Shown: positions 43,056 to 52,080, counted from the stretch's first letter. The stretch is 64,000 bases of DNA from Streptomyces sp. SID8352 (GCF_009862265.1 NZ_WWGX01000023.1:1-64000); one strand, 5' to 3'. Notes: a model not told the origin generated them from the sequence alone. Numbers and translations: made by a program.

Positions 43056-44504
43056 TTGACACAGCAGCTCCACGGCGTGCCCGGCACTGACGGCCACGAC
43101 GGCACCACTCCCGACCCGGCACCCGGCCCCTTCGCGGGCGGATGGGCGGACACGGCGGCGGCCCCACCCCCGCTGTCCGGCGCCTCCTGGGCCGCCAAGC
43201 GGCGCGCGGCCCTGTCCGAGCGCTTCCCCGGTGAGCGGATCGTCGTGCCGTCCGGCGGCCTGAAGGTCCGCAGCAACGACTTCGACTACGCCTTCCGCCC
43301 CCACTCCGCGTTCATCCACCTCACCGGCGAACAGGGCAGCCACGCGGTCCCCGACAGCGTGCTCGTCCTGGAACCCACGGGCGGCGGGCACACCTCCGTC
43401 CTCTTCACCCGGCCCCGCTCACCGCGCGACGGCGGGCCCCACGGCACGGACTTCCACGCCGACCACCGGTACGGCGAGTTCTGGGTGGGCCGACGGCGGA
43501 CCCTGGCCGAGACCTCGGCCGCCCTCGGGATCGAGGCCGCCGACCGTGAAGGGCTCCGGAGCGCCCTGAGCCGCCCCGTCCCGACCCGCGTGCTGCGCGG
43601 CGAGGACGCCCTGGTCGACGGGCTGGTCCCGGCCCAGCGCGCGGCGGACTCCGAACTCGTCCAGTTCCTCTCGGAGTCCCGCCTGGTCAAGGACGACTGG
43701 GAGATCGCGCAACTGCGCGCGGCCGTCGACAGCACCGTCGCCGGGTTCCACGACGTGGCGGGCGAACTGGAGCGGGCCACCCGGCTGGAGCGCGGCGAGC
43801 GGTGGATCGAGGGCACCTTCAACCGGCGGGCCCGGCTGGACGGCAACGGGCTCGGCTTCGAGACCATCGCGGCGGCCGGGGCGCACGCCTGCGTCCTGCA
43901 CTGGATGCGCAACGACGGCCCGGTCCGCGCGGGAGACCTGCTGCTGCTCGACGCCGGTGTGGAGACGGACTCCTTCCACACGGGCGACGTCACCCGCGTC
44001 CTGCCGGTCGGCGGACGGTTCAGCGACGCCCAACGCCGCGTCTACGACCTGGTGTTCGCCGCGCAGTCGGCCGGAATAGCCGCCCTGCGGCCCGGTGCCC
44101 CGTACGGCGACTTCCACCGGGCCGCGATGGCGGTCATCGCCGAGGGGCTGGACTCCTGGGGCCTGCGGCCGTACGGCGCCACCGCCTCGACCCCGAAGGC
44201 GGACCTGTACCGCCGGTACACCGTGTGCGGCACCGGGCACATGCTCGGGCTGGACTGCCACGACTGCGCCGGGGCCCGCACCGAGACGTATCTCGGCGGA
44301 CACCTGGAGCCGGGGCACGTCCTCACCGTCGAACCGGGGCTGTACTTCCAGCCCGACGACCTGACGGTGCCGGAGGAGCTGCGCGGCATCGGCATCCGGA
44401 TCGAGGACGACTTCCTGATCACGGACACCGGGGCCGAGTGCCTGTCGTCCGGACTGCCGCGGGACTCCGACGCGGTGGAGGAGTGGCTGGCCCGGTCCTC
44501 CTGA
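43056..44504 (+). CDS. pepP: Aminopeptidase P-like Xaa-Pro peptidase (M24)
   Basis: The protein (about 482 residues) has an AMP_N domain (FRPHSAFIHLTGEQGSHAVP) and the M24 pita-bread metallopeptidase domain. Metal ligands: Asp in LLLLDAGVETDS, Asp in TGDVTRVLPVGG, His in GTGHMLGLDCHD, Glu in TVEPGLYF, Glu in IRIEDDFLI. It removes N-terminal residues preceding proline in cytoplasmic peptides. I place the start at the TTG (43056) because GAGGTGA precedes it; a GTG at 43047 is possible. A second M24 gene is common in Streptomyces. Confidence 0.9.
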   Translation: MTQQLHGVPGTDGHDGTTPDPAPGPFAGGWADTAAAPPPLSGASWAAKRRAALSERFPGERIVVPSGGLKVRSNDFDYAFRPHSAFIHLTGEQGSHAVPDSVLVLEPTGGGHTSVLFTRPRSPRDGGPHGTDFHADHRYGEFWVGRRRTLAETSAALGIEAADREGLRSALSRPVPTRVLRGEDALVDGLVPAQRAADSELVQFLSESRLVKDDWEIAQLRAAVDSTVAGFHDVAGELERATRLERGERWIEGTFNRRARLDGNGLGFETIAAAGAHACVLHWMRNDGPVRAGDLLLLDAGVETDSFHTGDVTRVLPVGGRFSDAQRRVYDLVFAAQSAGIAALRPGAPYGDFHRAAMAVIAEGLDSWGLRPYGATASTPKADLYRRYTVCGTGHMLGLDCHDCAGARTETYLGGHLEPGHVLTVEPGLYFQPDDLTVPEELRGIGIRIEDDFLITDTGAECLSSGLPRDSDAVEEWLARSS

Positions 44505-44515
44505 CGGGCGCCGCC

Positions 44516-44544
44516 GGGCCGCCGGACCCCGTGTCCGGCGGCCC
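44516..44544 (+). terminator. Terminator after the aminopeptidase gene
   Basis: GGGCCGCCGGAC and GTCCGGCGGCCC form a perfect 12-bp stem with a 5-base loop. Confidence 0.75.
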
Positions 44545-44574
44545 CGTCCGCCCGGGAGAGCACCGCGGCACGAG

Positions 44575-45366
44575 CCGCCGCGGCACGCGACCCGGCGGAC
44601 GTGGCCGGCCCCACGGGCGCCGGACTGGTCCGGCGCAGCGAGGAGTTCCCCCGCCGGCCGCGTCAACTCCCTCTTCTCGCTGGCCGGTTGTGCCGCCCCG
44701 GGCTCCTTCCGCGAGGCCCGGACGGTCCCCTCCGCCGACGCGCTGCGGGACGGCTCACCCTCGTGGCCCGGGAACGCGAGCACCGGCATGCCCCGACTGG
44801 TGCTGTGCCTGCGGGCGGGCTACTACGTCCACTGCTACGACGCGGACACCGTCGGTGCCGGCGCAAGCGCGGCAGGACGCCCGGCCGGTCCCCCACCGTG
44901 GCCTCCCTCCGGAGCCGGCCGGTGGACCGGGAGTCGATGAAGGACTCGTTGGACGACGTCCGGCCGGGCGGCAGCGGCCCCGGGCGTGCCGTCGCGCCGT
45001 CCTGGCGCTGGTGCCGGCGCGGCGCGGCGCGGCGACCGGTCGAACGATCCGGGGTGGATGGCCATGGCGTGCCGCGAGTGCTCCGGGCGGAGTCGGGGAG
45101 CTCCAGGTGGAAGTGGTGGCGGACGTCGATGTCCGGCTGCTCCGGATGGGCCACCGGGTTCCGGGTGTTGATGCGCCCATGACGGCGAGCCCGGCTTCCG
45201 GCACGCGTCGCCCTTGCGTCCGCCCGAAGGGGATGCCGAGGGTCCTCCAGCCGTACGAAGGCGGAGAAGTCGCCACCGCGGGCGATGCCGCAGCGCACCG
45301 GGCCGTCCCCCTCGACCCCGACGAACTGTCCAGGGCATGGCTGCACGAGGGCACGTCCTCCGGGTG
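44575..45366 (+). pseudogene. Degenerate coding stretch, product unknown
   Basis: Plus-strand fragments in different frames look protein-like: DPADVAGPTGAGLVRRSEEF, then, one frame off, VNSLFSLAGCAAPGSFREA...RLVLCLRAGYYVHCYDADT to about 44870, and later GELQVEVVADVDVRLLRMGH and LDPDELSRAWLHEGTSSG ending at a TGA (45365-45367). No single frame is intact. I read it as one or two decayed genes; no family was recognised. Confidence 0.35.
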
Positions 45367-45447
45367 ACGGCTCGGCGCGGCCGGGCGGGCCGTCCGGAAT
45401 GCGAGACGGCGTTGCCGGGGCGGGCCGCCCGTGCCAGCATCCGGGCC

Positions 45448-45567
45448 ATGCTGCGTCAGCTCATTACCGGCCGCGGCGTGTCGGCACCGAGGTGACCTGG
45501 AGGCCATCCCTTCCAGGCGGCTCACCGCCCGCACGCAGACCTCTCGCACTCCGCGAGGGGTCTTTTT
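45448..45567 (+). promoter_or_regulatory. Leader peptide plus terminator: attenuator-like 5' leader
   Basis: A 15-codon frame MLRQLITGRGVSAPR (45448-45495) is followed by a hairpin CCTGGA...TCCAGG (45496-45517) and then an 11-bp terminator stem (AGACCTCTCGC with GCGAGGGGTCT, 45537-45563) ending in TTTTT. The coding gene begins 63 bases later. This order is that of a transcription attenuator, but the peptide has no run of one amino acid to name the signal and no clear ribosome-binding site. Confidence 0.5.
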
Positions 45568-45629
45568 GCTTTCGGCATCCGCACCAACGGCCCCACCGGG
45601 CCGGCAGACCACGACAGGAAGCACCCGCC

Positions 45630-46058
45630 ATGACCCACCACGACGCCACCGCGCCGGTCCTCGCCCTCCCCCGTCCGGAGCACGGCACCTCGTCACCCGG
45701 GGCGAAGCGGGCTCCCGCCGACGGTCCGTCGCCGTCCGCGGCGCCCGGGGCCCCCTCCTCCGCCGGCCGGCCGTCCGGGACACCCGCGCCGGCGCCCTGC
45801 GCGGCGTCCGGCCCGGCCGTCCGGCTCACCGTGACCGTCCGGCTCACCGTGACCGTCCGGCACAGCGAGGAGGCGCTGGGGCGGCTCGCGAGCACGCTTC
45901 GGGCCACACGGGTGCGGGAGTTGAGCTACGCGGTGTCCGGTGCCGCGCGGGCCACCGCCGTGGTCGTGGTGCCGCGCGCCGACGCCGGCCGGGCCGGGGC
46001 ACGGCTGCGCCGCCTGGTGGACGTGCTGGCGGTCGCCGAGGCACCCGCCGGACGGTGA
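45630..46058 (+). CDS. Small protein with ACT-like C-terminal domain
   Basis: This 142-residue protein has a disordered Ala/Pro/Ser-rich N-terminus (about residues 1-65) and a C-terminal stretch of about 70 residues (AVRLTVTVRHSEEALGRLAS, then SYAVSGAARATAVVVVPRAD) with the beta-alpha-beta-beta-alpha-beta rhythm of ACT domains, as in acetolactate synthase small subunits. VRLTVT is repeated twice in a row (a duplicated 15-18 bp segment). ACAGGAAGCACC precedes the ATG. No large-subunit gene is nearby, so it may be an orphan ligand-binding regulator. Confidence 0.55.
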   Translation: MTHHDATAPVLALPRPEHGTSSPGAKRAPADGPSPSAAPGAPSSAGRPSGTPAPAPCAASGPAVRLTVTVRLTVTVRHSEEALGRLASTLRATRVRELSYAVSGAARATAVVVVPRADAGRAGARLRRLVDVLAVAEAPAGR

Positions 46059-46623
46059 CGGCGGCTCCCGCCGGTGTCACCGACCCTTCGGAGCGGACCG
46101 TCTCAGCGGGCCGCGGGGGAAGGGGACTTCGGTACCCGGTCGGAGCGATCGGCCCCGCACCCCGACACCGCGCGGACGGCCCCGCACCCAGACACGCCGC
46201 GATCGGCCCCGCACCCCGACGCCGCGCGGACGGCCCCGGCCCGGGACACCGCTCGCGGCCTGGAGCGCTGACGGGTACCTCCGCCGGAACCGGGACCGCG
46301 CGGGTCGGGAGGGCGGGGCCGATGCCAGGGGGTGGGGCCGGAGCCGGGAGCCGGAGCCGAGGATCGGGAGCCGGAGCCGAGGGCCGAGGGCCGTACGGTC
46401 GCGCCTGCGGCCCCCGCGCGGACGGCCGTCCGGACCGGGCGCGGTGACCGGAGTCATGTATCCGGGCCCCGGTGAACCAGGGGCAAGGTGACCGGCCCCA
46501 CCTGCGCCGTTGCTCCATCCGGCCGCTCGTTCCCACCCTCCGGCCGGGGCGGGCCCCCAGCTCACGGGGCAGGGGCTCAGATGACACTTGTGCGGACGGC
46601 CCGCGTGTAGTGGGCTGTCCCGC
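46059..46623. other. Intergenic region with repeats upstream of the secreted amidase
   Basis: A hairpin GGTGACGGCGG...CCGCC...GTCACC at 46054-46080 overlaps the stop of the ACT-like gene. A 27-bp degenerate repeat follows (46148-46257). The rest is GC-rich with GGAGCCGGGAGCC-type runs. No gene is supportable. Confidence 0.5.
46148..46257. repeat. Degenerate 27-bp tandem repeat, four copies
   Basis: Units of the form CGGCCCCGCACCC-GACACC-GCGCGG start near 46148, 46175, 46202 and 46229 with scattered substitutions. Alternate units agree best (first with third), suggesting an original 54-bp duplication. Confidence 0.7.
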
Positions 46624-48213
46624 ATGACCAAAAAGAGCATGGCGGCCCTCACCGCGGCGCTGGTCGCGGCACCGCTCCTGGCGAGCATGCCGGGCCAGCG
46701 CGCGGTCGCCGCGGATTCCGGCGCCGATCGCGCCCCGCGCCGCACCGAGTCGTCCCTCGTCCACGGGGTGGACCTCGACACGGTGACGATCCCCGAACTC
46801 CAGGCGCGCATGAACCGCGGCTCGCTGACCTCGTCCGCCCTCACCCGGGCGTACCTGCGGCGCATCAAGGCCATCGATCCGAAGCTCAACTCGGTGCTCC
46901 ACACCAGTCCCACCGCCCTGCGGGAAGCCGCCGCCAGTGACTCCCGGCGCCGCCGGGGAGCCTCGCGCGGACCGCTCGACGGCATCCCGGTCCTGCTCAA
47001 GGACAACGTCGACACCCGGGACATGCCGACCACCGCCGGGTCCCTGGCGCTGGCCGGGAAGCCACCGGCCAAGGACGCGGAGCTGGTGAAGCGGCTGCGC
47101 GCGGCGGGCGCGATCATCCTCGGCAAGGCCAACATGTCCGAGTGGGCCAACTTCCGCGCGGCCCGGCCCACCTCGGGCTGGTCGGCGGTGGGCGGCCAGA
47201 CCCACAACCCGTTCGTGCTGGACCGCAACCCCTGCGGTTCCTCCTCCGGTTCGGCCGCCGCGCTCGCGGCGTCGCTGGCGCAGGTGGCGATCGGCACGGA
47301 GACGGACGGTTCCATCGTCTGCCCCGCCGGGATGAACGGCGTGGTCGGCCACAAGCCCAGCCTCGGGCTGGTCAGCCAGTCGGGCGTGGTGCCGATCTCC
47401 GCCGAGCAGGACACGGCCGGCCCCATGGCGCGCAACGTCATCGACACCGCGCTCACCCTCTCGGTGCTCGCCGGCCGGGACACCGCGCGCCCCGGCCACG
47501 GGCCCCGCTTCTCGGAGGCGGCGCTGCGCCCCGGCAGCCTGCGGGGCAAGCGGATCGGCCTGTGGCGGCTGCCGCTCGGCGAGGACGTGGACGCCCTGAT
47601 GACCACCACCGCGGACCGGCTGCGCGCCGCCGGTGCCACCGTGGTCGAGGTGACCCCGCCCTACCAGGTGCGGCTGGCGGAGCTGGAGTTCCCGGCGCTG
47701 CTGACCGAGTTCCGCCGGGATATCAACGCCTACCTGGCCACCCGCGACGGGCCCCGGGACCTGGCCGCGCTGATCGAGTTCAACCGCTCCGCCCCGGCCG
47801 AGCGCACCTGCTTCGCCGGGCAGGAGCTGTTCGAGGAGGCGCTGGTCGCCCCGCCGGTCACCGACCCCGAGTACCGGGCCGTCCGGGCCGAGCTGAAGGA
47901 CCTCTCCCGGCGGTCCATCGACGAGACGATGCGCGCCCACCGGCTGGACGCCATCGCCGCCCCGACCAACCCGCCCGCGTGGACGACCGACTGCGCGCGC
48001 GGCGACGACGACGTCATCCCGTCCTCGACCCCGGCCGCCGTCGCCGGATACCCGTCGCTGTCCGTGCCTGCGGGCTTCATCGGGGAGCTGCCCGTCGGTC
48101 TGCTGCTGATGGCGGGCGACCGCCAGGACGCGGAGCTGCTGTCGCTGGGCGCGGCGGTGGAGCGCCGACTGGACGCCTGGCAGGCACCCCGCTACCTGCC
48201 CACCCTGCCGTAG
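46624..48213 (+). CDS. Secreted amidase-signature-family protein
   Basis: This 529-residue protein has a signal peptide (MTKKSMAALTAALVAAPLLA, cleavage probably after AVAA) and a complete amidase signature: Lys in IPVLLKDNVDT, Ser in NPCGSSSGSAAALAA and nucleophile Ser in GTETDGSIVCPAG. It should act outside the membrane on an amide. It resembles the secreted amidases common in Streptomyces; the substrate is unknown. A terminator hairpin follows. Confidence 0.88.
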   Translation: MTKKSMAALTAALVAAPLLASMPGQRAVAADSGADRAPRRTESSLVHGVDLDTVTIPELQARMNRGSLTSSALTRAYLRRIKAIDPKLNSVLHTSPTALREAAASDSRRRRGASRGPLDGIPVLLKDNVDTRDMPTTAGSLALAGKPPAKDAELVKRLRAAGAIILGKANMSEWANFRAARPTSGWSAVGGQTHNPFVLDRNPCGSSSGSAAALAASLAQVAIGTETDGSIVCPAGMNGVVGHKPSLGLVSQSGVVPISAEQDTAGPMARNVIDTALTLSVLAGRDTARPGHGPRFSEAALRPGSLRGKRIGLWRLPLGEDVDALMTTTADRLRAAGATVVEVTPPYQVRLAELEFPALLTEFRRDINAYLATRDGPRDLAALIEFNRSAPAERTCFAGQELFEEALVAPPVTDPEYRAVRAELKDLSRRSIDETMRAHRLDAIAAPTNPPAWTTDCARGDDDVIPSSTPAAVAGYPSLSVPAGFIGELPVGLLLMAGDRQDAELLSLGAAVERRLDAWQAPRYLPTLP

Positions 48214-48220
48214 CCGGTCC

Positions 48221-48249
48221 CGGGCCCGCCGCCGGTGGCGACGGGCCCG
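48221..48249 (+). terminator. Terminator after the secreted amidase
   Basis: CGGGCCCGCCGCC pairs with GGCGACGGGCCCG with one mismatch and a 3-base loop. Confidence 0.65.
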
Positions 48250-48449
48250 GCCGGTGGCGCCCGCCCGTCGGCCCGGCCGGCGGACGGGCGCCGTCCGTCC
48301 CTCCCGTCCCCCGGGTCCGTCCGTCACCGGGTCCACGCTGCGGCGCGCGCGTCCGCCCGCCGGTACCGTCCGCGCCGCACGTCCGCGCCGCCCGTCCGGG
48401 GCGCACGTCCGGGGCGCGCGGACCCCGGGCGCGGGCGCCCCGGGAATGG

Positions 48450-48463
48450 GGGCCGACCGGCCC
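48450..48463. promoter_or_regulatory. DevR/OsdR-type box upstream of the PPOX gene
   Basis: GGGCCG-AC-CGGCCC lies 36 bp before the ATG at 48500. It is one of a set of related palindromes in this block (50059, 52065, 54134, 56403). Confidence 0.55.
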
Positions 48464-48499
48464 TAACGGCGGCGGGCCGGGCGCGGGGAGCATGGAGGG

Positions 48500-48925
48500 A
48501 TGTTGCACAACGACGGTTTTCGCCCGCTGGACCGGCAGGAGTGCCTGCGTCTCCTGGCCAAGGTGCCGGTCGGACGGGTCGTGTACACGAGGCGGGCCCT
48601 TCCCGCGGTGCTGCCGGTCAATTTCGTCCTGGACACCGACGCGTCGGTGCTGCTGCGCACGTCGGCCGGATCGGACCTCGTACGCGCCGTCGACGGTTTC
48701 GTGATCGCCTTCGAGGCGGACGAGTTCGACATCGCGAGCCGGTCCGGCTGGAGCGTGGTCGTCACCGGCCCGGCCGCCGTGGTGACCGACCCCGAGCGGC
48801 ACGAGCGGCTGCTGCGGACCGGCCCCCATTCCTGGATGCCGATCCGCGACGACGTCTTCGTCCGGATCGAGGCCGCGATGGTCACCGGCCGCGAGCTGAC
48901 CGACCTCAGCGGCGGCCCCGGCTGA
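48500..48925 (+). CDS. Pyridoxamine 5'-phosphate oxidase-family flavin/F420-binding protein
   Basis: This 141-residue split-barrel protein (PNPOx-like) reads RQECLRLLAKVPVGRVVYT, then AVLPVNFVLDTDASVLLRT, then WSVVVTGPAAVVTDPE. Such proteins bind FMN or F420; members of this kind are frequent in the DosR/DevR regulons of actinobacteria. Its 3' end overlaps the convergent nitroreductase gene by 20 bases. The box at 48450 suggests hypoxia or nitric-oxide control. Confidence 0.88.
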   Translation: MLHNDGFRPLDRQECLRLLAKVPVGRVVYTRRALPAVLPVNFVLDTDASVLLRTSAGSDLVRAVDGFVIAFEADEFDIASRSGWSVVVTGPAAVVTDPERHERLLRTGPHSWMPIRDDVFVRIEAAMVTGRELTDLSGGPG

Positions 48926-49955
48926 GCCGCGGGAGCGGCTGCCGCGGTGCCTCCCGGTCCTCCTCGGGGCGGGCCGCGGAGGCGCGCGGGGTCCGCCCGC
49001 CGTCGGGGCCGTAGCCGAAGCGGATCAGCAGGTGGGGGCTGTGACGGCGGCGGGGTTCGCCGACGGCGGCCCGCAGGTCCGGCCACTCCATCGCCTGGTG
49101 CAGCATCGAGGTGCGCACCCCGTGGCGGGTGGCGACCAGCAGCGCCCGTTCCAGGGCCTGTCCGGCCCGCAGCCAGTCCGTCCGCCGGTCGCGCGGGGTC
49201 CACAGCAGCGCCACCTGTGCGTGCCGTTCGAAGCGCAGCGCGGGCAGCCGCAGCCCGGCCGCCGGGCCGGTGAAGTCCCGCATGGGCATGCGTCCGGCGG
49301 CGTCGCGGGGGCCCAGGGAGGTGAACGGGATGCCGTAGCGGGTGTCCCGGCCGGGGGCGGTGATCCAGGCGCGGGCCTCGGCGCTGCGGGCCGGGTCGGC
49401 GGCGTTGCGGGCCTCGGCCAGCGCGGTGAGCCGGAGCAGGCGGCGGGTGCCCGCGTGGTCGGGGACGTCCAGGCAGGCGCCCTCGGCGCGGACGGCCGCG
49501 GCCATCCCGGAGACGATGTCGTCCGGTACCGGGCGGCCGGTGAACGGCATGCGGCTGGTGTGGCGCCGGGCGACGGACTCGTAGAGGTCCCGGTACGGCG
49601 CGGAGGCGGCGTCGGCGGCGCCGGTGAGGCGGACGGTCGCGAGCAGGTCGGGATCGTCCCGCTCGGGCAGGAGCCGTGCCTCGGTGGCCCAGCCGAGGTG
49701 GGCCGCGGCGACCCGCAGGTTCAAGACGGCGGCGCCGACGGAGAGGTACTGGGCACGGAGCAGCGGGTCGGAAACGGGCAGGCTGCGGCCCCGGTCGGCG
49801 CGGACGTGGAGGGTGCGGCTGCGGGCGTCCAGGCCGAACCGCCACGGCTGGGTGTTGTGGATGGACGGGGCCGCCACGGCCGCGTACAGCAGTGTCTCCA
49901 GGGCTGTCGCGTCGACTTCCGGCGGGCTCGCGGTGTCGGCTTCCGGTGTGCTCAT
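48906..49955 (-). CDS. Acg-family nitroreductase-like protein
   Basis: This 349-residue protein has two half-nitroreductase repeats as in Mycobacterium Acg (Rv2032): AAVAAPSIHNTQPWRFGLD, VGAAVLNLRVAAAHLGW, ARRHTSRMPFTGRPV and WLRAGQALERALLVATRHG. Acg proteins bind FMN with an occluded site and belong to the dormancy regulon. It is controlled from the region containing the palindrome at 50059-50074, about 105 bp upstream. Confidence 0.87.
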   Translation of the reverse strand: MSTPEADTASPPEVDATALETLLYAAVAAPSIHNTQPWRFGLDARSRTLHVRADRGRSLPVSDPLLRAQYLSVGAAVLNLRVAAAHLGWATEARLLPERDDPDLLATVRLTGAADAASAPYRDLYESVARRHTSRMPFTGRPVPDDIVSGMAAAVRAEGACLDVPDHAGTRRLLRLTALAEARNAADPARSAEARAWITAPGRDTRYGIPFTSLGPRDAAGRMPMRDFTGPAAGLRLPALRFERHAQVALLWTPRDRRTDWLRAGQALERALLVATRHGVRTSMLHQAMEWPDLRAAVGEPRRRHSPHLLIRFGYGPDGGRTPRASAARPEEDREAPRQPLPRLSRGRR

Positions 49956-50058
49956 GGCGGCTCCTCACAGACTGCCGGGTATCCCTCGGATCCCTCTGCC
50001 TGGCCCCAGCCTCCGCCCCGGACCACCCCGTCGACGAGGGCTCAGCGGGCCCTGTCCC

Positions 50059-50074
50059 GGGGCCACTGGTCCCC
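50059..50074. promoter_or_regulatory. DevR/OsdR-type box upstream of the Acg-like gene
   Basis: GGGGCCACTGGTCCCC has four perfect outer pairs and a DosR-like GGnCC core. It lies between the divergent ends of the Acg and CopD-like genes. Confidence 0.55.
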
Positions 50075-50229
50075 ATCGGCCCGGCGGCGGGGAGCCCGCG
50101 CGGGGCCGGGGACAGCGGAACCCCCGGGGCACCGGTCACGTCCGGGCAGGGGCCGCCGGTCCGCGGCGCGGGCGGGGGTCCGGGCACGGACGGAGCCGTG
50201 TCCGGGCCCGGAGGGGTGCGGCCGCCCGC

Positions 50230-50679
50230 TCAGGTGGCCGGCAGGGCGGTCGCGAGCAGGACGACCCCGACGGAGCCGGCCAGCGAGGCCACCGCGAGCG
50301 CGCGGGCGAGGCGGGGACGGCCCTTGGCGTGGGCGAGTCCGTGCGCCGAGGCCAGCAGCATCACGACGGCGAACAGACCCAGCTTGGCGGCCAGGGTCCG
50401 GCCGTAGCCCGGCTCGGCGAGCGTGGCCCAGCCGACGTCCTTGTGCCACGCGATGGCCCAGCCGGTGCCCAGTTGCAGCGGAAGGAACAGGGCGCCGGTC
50501 AGGATGCCGAAGCGCCTGCCGACGTCGGCGGCGAAGCGGTCGCGGGGGCCCGGCTCCAGCAGCCGCCGGGCCAACGGCAGCACCAGCAGGGACAGCGCCA
50601 GCTGGCCGCCGACCCAGAGCACCGCGCCGGTGACGTGCAGGAAGCGCACGAGCTGCCAGGGGCCCACGGTGTCCGTCAC
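50230..50679 (-). CDS. CopD-like small membrane protein
   Basis: This 149-residue protein has four hydrophobic segments (about 10-32, 55-75, 87-107 and 127-147), with His/Trp near the first helix (LVRFLHVTGAVLWVGGQL) and HGLAHAKG in a loop, resembling the CopD/DUF2269 family of copper- or heme-linked membrane proteins. GGAGGG precedes the GTG. It directly follows the multicopper oxidase remnant on the same strand, so it was probably its operon partner. Confidence 0.75.
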   Translation of the reverse strand: MTDTVGPWQLVRFLHVTGAVLWVGGQLALSLLVLPLARRLLEPGPRDRFAADVGRRFGILTGALFLPLQLGTGWAIAWHKDVGWATLAEPGYGRTLAAKLGLFAVVMLLASAHGLAHAKGRPRLARALAVASLAGSVGVVLLATALPAT

Positions 50680-50699
50680 GCGGCCCTCCTTCGATCCGT

Positions 50700-51390
50700 C
50701 GTCCGGCCCGTGCCGCGCAGGTCGGCGCAGCTCGACCGTGCCGCGCGCCCCGCCCTTCGCGCGGCGCGTGTCGCGGTCGGCAAGGGAGTGGTGTCCCGCG
50801 GCGGGGAACACCACTTCCTTGCCGTGGTGCCCCGCGGCCGGGAACACGGTCTCCACGAAGCCGCCCTGGGCGACGGCCAGGGCGAGCGCCGGGGAGCCGC
50901 CCGGACCGTCCGGCCGCGGCAGATGGGCGCCCTCCTCGCACACACGCTGTCGGGGACGGTGCCGACGATGTGGAGGGGGACGCCGCCGCCGGGCCCTGTG
51001 GCGACCACCCGGAGGCGGACCCGTTCCCCGGGGCGGGCGGTGAGGGGTGCCGCGGCGTACTGGACGGCGGTCCCGTCGAAGGCCCGGGCGTCGGGGGTGT
51101 TCCGCCGCATCCGCGCGACCTGGCCGCCGCCCGGGGTACCGAGGTGGAGCCGCGAGGGGACCAGGACGTCCTCCCGGTCCGCCTCGGCCGGTCCGGGCGG
51201 GTCGGTGATCACGGCGCCGTACATGCCGTCGGCGATGTTCTGGGGCATCGGTGTGGTGCCGCGGTGGTACAGCCGGGCTCCGGAGCGCTCCGTGCGGAAG
51301 CGGTGGACGAGCCGCTCGCCGGGGCGGAGGGCGCGCCTGGGCCGACCGGGCGGGAGCGCCCCGGCGTGGAAGTCGATGCCGTGGCCCGGA
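50700..51390 (-). pseudogene. Multicopper oxidase (nitrite-reductase-like) C-terminal remnant
   Basis: From 51390 leftward the frame reads HGIDFHAGAL, LYHRGTTPMPQNIADGMYG, then VRLRVVATGPGG and VPLHIVGTVPDSV; near 50935 sense moves to another frame ending GGFVETVFPAAGHH...GGARGTVEL. This is the pattern of the trinuclear/type-1 copper region of multicopper oxidases, but the expected Cys of HCGT is Arg (YHRGT) and the N-terminal two thirds are missing, replaced by a GC-rich repeat. FPAAGHH is duplicated. It is a dead gene. Confidence 0.7.
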
Positions 51391-51555
51391 GCCGGGCGCC
51401 GGGAGCGGTGCCGGCGCCGGGCGTGGTGCCGGGGGCCGGGCGGGAACCGTGACCCCGGACGATGCCGTCGCCGGGGAGGGAGCGGGCGCCGGGAGCGGTG
51501 CCGGCGCCGACGGCGGTGCCGGGGGCCGGGCGGGAGTCGCGGCCCCGGTTGCCTG
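51387..51555. repeat. Imperfect direct repeat, two copies of about 67 bp
   Basis: The copies lie at about 51390-51457 and 51483-51555. Both contain GCGCCGGGAGCGGTGCCGGC and GGTGCCGGGGGCCGGGCGGG. The array replaces the expected 5' coding part of the multicopper oxidase gene. Confidence 0.65.
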
Positions 51556-52064
51556 GCTCGGGGGCCGGAAGGCGGGCGTTGCCGGAGGCGGGAGTGGCGC
51601 CGGGGGCCGGGGCGGTGCGCCCGTCGACGTGCGGCGTCCCGCCGGACCCGGGCCATGGGTCCGGCGGGACGTCCGTACGGGGAGCCCGTCCGGGCGCGGC
51701 CCCACTGCCCGCGCCCGGTGCGGCTCCCCGCTCCGGAACCGGAGCGGCCTCGCGGCCCCGGTCCGGTGGCCGTCCGCGGGTGCCGTCCCGGGTCGTCGCG
51801 TCCCCGAGGGCCCCGCGGCCGGTCACCGTCCGCTCCGGCGGTTGCGTCCGGCCACCCGGGAGTCGGGGCAGACGTGGCCGACGGCCGGACGCCGACCGAG
51901 GCGGAGGATGTCGCAGACCGGCCGCCGTGCCCGTCGCGGCCAGGGGCGGGGGATGGCTCCGGGCCGGGACTGGTTGCGGTGGTCCATGTGCTGCCTCCGA
52001 AATCGATCAACGCCAGCCTGCCCCGGTCGGGGCGCCCGGCACAGCGCCGAGCGGCCCTCATCAC
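51556..52064. other. Non-coding remainder upstream of the multicopper oxidase remnant
   Basis: On the minus strand an ATG at 51987 has an excellent GGAGG and opens a 54-codon frame (MDHRNQSRPGAIPRP...) that ends near 51826; it may be the original start of the lost oxidase gene. No domain is recognisable. Confidence 0.4.
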
Positions 52065-52080
52065 AGGGCCATTGGTCCCT
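52065..52080. promoter_or_regulatory. DevR/OsdR-type box upstream of the oxidase remnant
   Basis: AGGGCCATTGGTCCCT is nearly palindromic and lies about 80 bp upstream of the minus-strand ATG at 51987. A functional-looking operator has outlived its gene. Confidence 0.5.

Noticed and set aside
43056-46058. Extension of a frame from the aminopeptidase gene through 45367 as a large protein
   Set aside because: It is an out-of-frame shadow over pepP that happens to stay open; only its last part overlaps the degenerate region.
51826-51987. 54-codon minus-strand frame with an excellent ribosome-binding site
   Set aside because: No recognisable domain and Arg/Pro-rich; more likely the orphaned start of the lost multicopper oxidase than a real small protein.
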